A stretch of 64,000 nt of DNA from Acidobacteriota bacterium (GTDB lineage Bacteria; Acidobacteriota; Terriglobia; Bryobacterales; Bryobacteraceae): NCBI GenBank assembly GCA_026394055.1, contig JAPKYZ010000092.1:124001-188000 (forward strand), written 5' to 3'. Each line of letters opens with the position of its first letter. Position 1 is the first letter of the stretch. Shown piece by piece: positions 63,101 through 64,000 of the stretch. Both the position numbers and the translations under genes were made by a program. The notes beneath the pieces are model-generated. The model searched no databases. It saw nothing but the letters and a program-made list of their open reading frames with translations, and was not told the DNA's origin.

Positions 63101-63245
63101 CGGTCACCAGCAGGGTGGGCAGATCGACGTTCGGCAGATCGCTCACCGGCAGTTGCTGGTAGGCGATCGACCCAAACAGGGCGATGGCCAGCATCAACAG
63201 CGTGGTGGCGATGGGCCGCTCAATAAAGGCTTTGGAGACGTTCAT
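60111..63245 (-). CDS. RND efflux pump permease, MdtC-like
   Basis: A 1044-residue RND transporter. MNVSKAFIERPIATTLLMLAIALFG starts the first membrane segment. The porter domain is followed by the TM4 proton-relay motif GFVVDDAIVMLENIVRHLE. Near the C-terminus NAIMQIDFALQAEAEGLTP and RFRPIMMTTMAALLGAVPIAVG are the mark of MdtB/MdtC-type pumps. It probably exports drugs or metabolites by proton exchange. Its start overlaps the end of the upstream pump gene by four bases, so the two likely form a heteromeric pump. Confidence 0.95.
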   Translation of the reverse strand: MNVSKAFIERPIATTLLMLAIALFGSIAYQQLPVSDLPNVDLPTLLVTAQLPGASPETMASAVATPLENNFAAIAGLASMTSVNTLGSTQVTLEFDLSRNLDGAAVDVQAAVTQASRLLPPGMPTPPTFAKVNPADQPILYLALSSTTLPLYTLNEYAETRVAQRISQVSGVAQVQILGAQRYAVHAQMDPYAMASRQVGINEVEQSLRNWNVNLPTGTINGPNRAFTLQASGQLMNAAAYRSIIVAYRKGSPVRMEEIGRVVDSVEDERTASWFCKDQGCKRAIVLGIQRQPGTNTMAVAEGVKKLLPVFKTDLPPSVDMQVFYDRSDTIRESFHDIKFTMVLTLVLIVAVIFFFLRNFSATLIPSLALPFSIIGTFAVMYLCNYALDNLSMMALILAIGFVVDDAIVMLENIVRHLEMGKPPMQAALEGAKEIGFTIVSMTISLAAVFIPVLFMGGVLGRLFNEFAVTICVSILISGVVSVTLTPMLCSRFLKSSHDKEKHSKFFLATERFFDNLLAAYDHSLQWVLRYRAATMVFSFAILAGTAYLFMIVPKGFTPDQDTDQMVINTEAAEGTSFRQMVTYQEQIADVVRQDPAVDSLVSSIGGATATTLGGTNVGQLVVHLKPRDQRADLVDGVIARLRPQLSNFPGMKIYPQNPPVVRIGGLVSKSQYQYTLYSPDKVALYEAAVKLRRELGEHPSLTDIASDLQIKSPQVQVKVDRDRVAAMQLNVNQIENALFDAYGPRWASTIYSPINQYKVLLELLPQYQEDPKFLSMLYFKGTGGSLIPLDALAKVSLDTGPLSISHYGQLPAVTVAFNIVPGYSLGEALDHAQAAADASVPSDVSATFQGAARAFHGSLSNLWLLLVIAIAVVYIVLGILYESFIHPITILSGLPSAGFGALVTLWIFKMDLSIYAFVGLIMLIGIVKKNAIMQIDFALQAEAEGLTPHQAIYQGCLVRFRPIMMTTMAALLGAVPIAVGYGAGGEARQPLGLVVVGGLLFSQLVTLYLTPCYYTYLSQIQNWWQRKSGKAAPSQTPQPVAGD

Positions 63246-64000
63246 CCGCGGCCCTCAATCGGGGTCAGCTCTGGCGCCGGGGCGACGGGGAGGGCCAGTT
63301 TGCCGCGTTTGCGGCTGACGAGTCCATCAAAGTAGGTGTAGATCACGGGCGTCAGATAAAGAGTGATGGCTTGGGAGAACAACAGGCCGCCCACGACGCA
63401 CAGGCCAAGGGGCTTGCGGGCTTCCCCGCCCGCGCCGTAACCGGAGGCGATGGGCAGCGTGCCCAACAGCGCGGCCATGGTGGTCATCATGATGGGCCGG
63501 AAGCGGGCGAGGCAACCTTCATGAATGGCTTCCTTGGCGGACCGCCCGTGGCGCTGCAGGTCCAGCGCAAAGTCGATCTGCATGATGGCGTTCTTCTTGA
63601 CGAGGCCGATCAGCAGGATCAAGCCCACGAAGCCGTAGATGTTCAGCTCCATGCCAAAGATCTGCAAGGTGAGCAGAGCGCCGAAAGCCGCCGCGGGCAG
63701 ACCGGAGAGGATCGTCACCGGGTGGATGAAGCTCTCATAGAGGACGCCCAAGACGATGTAGACCACCAGAATCGCGATCAGCAGCAGGAGGCCCAAGTTC
63801 TTCAGCGAATCCTGGAAGACCTTCGCGGTACCGGTGAAGACGGTGTTGATGGTGGAGGGCAGTTTTTCGAGCGCCAGTTCCGATACTTCATCCACCGCCT
63901 GGCTGAGCGCAACGCCCGGCTTCAGGTTGAATGAAATGGTGACCGACGGCAGCTGTCCGGTGTGCGCGATCGACTGCGGACCCACGTCTTCCACGCGCTT
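63242..64000 (-). CDS. RND efflux pump permease, MdtB-like, C-terminal part
   Basis: The frame is open to the right edge, so only about 252 residues are present. LKPGVALSQAVDEVSELAL, ILVVYIVLGVLYESFIHPVTILSGLP and ARFRPIMMTTMAALLGTLPIASGYGAGGEARKPLG (read in parts) match the last third of the same family as the gene downstream. Its end overlaps that gene by four bases (ATGA). The rest lies outside the window. Confidence 0.93.
   Translation of the reverse strand, partial: KRVEDVGPQSIAHTGQLPSVTISFNLKPGVALSQAVDEVSELALEKLPSTINTVFTGTAKVFQDSLKNLGLLLLIAILVVYIVLGVLYESFIHPVTILSGLPAAAFGALLTLQIFGMELNIYGFVGLILLIGLVKKNAIMQIDFALDLQRHGRSAKEAIHEGCLARFRPIMMTTMAALLGTLPIASGYGAGGEARKPLGLCVVGGLLFSQAITLYLTPVIYTYFDGLVSRKRGKLALPVAPAPELTPIEGRG

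Overview
The window looks like a chromosome segment of a high-GC acidobacterium of the Solibacter/Bryobacter group. The signs are an ADOP-type permease next to a PadR regulator (1-1353), a secreted NHL-repeat protein with the Solibacter C-terminal domain (44726-47854), an acidobacterial VWFA-type protein (49027-49917), a DUF1549/DUF1553 cytochrome-DUF1501-TIM-barrel operon (52345-57225), and many Tat-exported Gfo/Idh/MocA and xylose-isomerase-like proteins. No rRNA, CRISPR array, prophage or integrase was seen. One tRNA, tRNA-Asn(GTT), lies at 40188-40259.

Layout: 1-3.5 kb holds a PadR/permease pair, two unknown proteins and an exported SurE-like protein. 3.5-10.5 kb is an accessory stretch with aconitase, an IS200-like (RAYT-type) transposase between REP-like repeats, MazEF, and several antitoxin-like genes without partners. 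10.5-21.8 kb carries a parvulin lipoprotein, an HpaI-type aldolase, a beta-helix protein, a flavin reductase, a low-molecular-weight phosphatase, a bicupin, two methyltransferases, a TPR protein and a geranylgeranyl-reductase-like flavoprotein. 22-27.5 kb is a tightly overlapping cofactor operon, valS-nadC-birA-coaX-unknown. 27.5-31.5 kb has a Spy-like protein, a LolA-thioredoxin fusion and an oxidoreductase/isomerase pair whose isomerase is frameshifted. 31.5-34.5 kb pairs an actin-like ATPase with a long acidic low-complexity protein that ends in an incomplete methyltransferase domain. 34.7-40.1 kb has a lactonase, a collapsed protein kinase gene, a DUF433-HicB-HicA module and a large exported phosphoesterase. 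40.2-44.6 kb has the tRNA, exported sugar-type enzymes and an AIM24 protein. 44.7-50.7 kb has the NHL protein and the chain moaDE-VWA-hfq-suhB. 50.7-60 kb has an aldo/keto reductase, an NTF2-like protein, the DUF1553 operon, a creatininase homologue and a polytopic membrane protein. 60.1-64 kb has two overlapping RND pump genes, the upstream one cut by the window end.

The most useful non-gene signal is a family of short GC-rich repeats scattered through the intergenic gaps, single or as inverted pairs. They share a GAGCCGCG start and a GCGG end, and two copies bracket the transposase gene. A second hairpin family (AGCCCC...GGGGCT) sits at 9984, 13524 and 42767. The best candidate for something undescribed is the actin-like ATPase with its low-complexity pseudo-methyltransferase partner. 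All family assignments come from reading the sequence; no database search was run.
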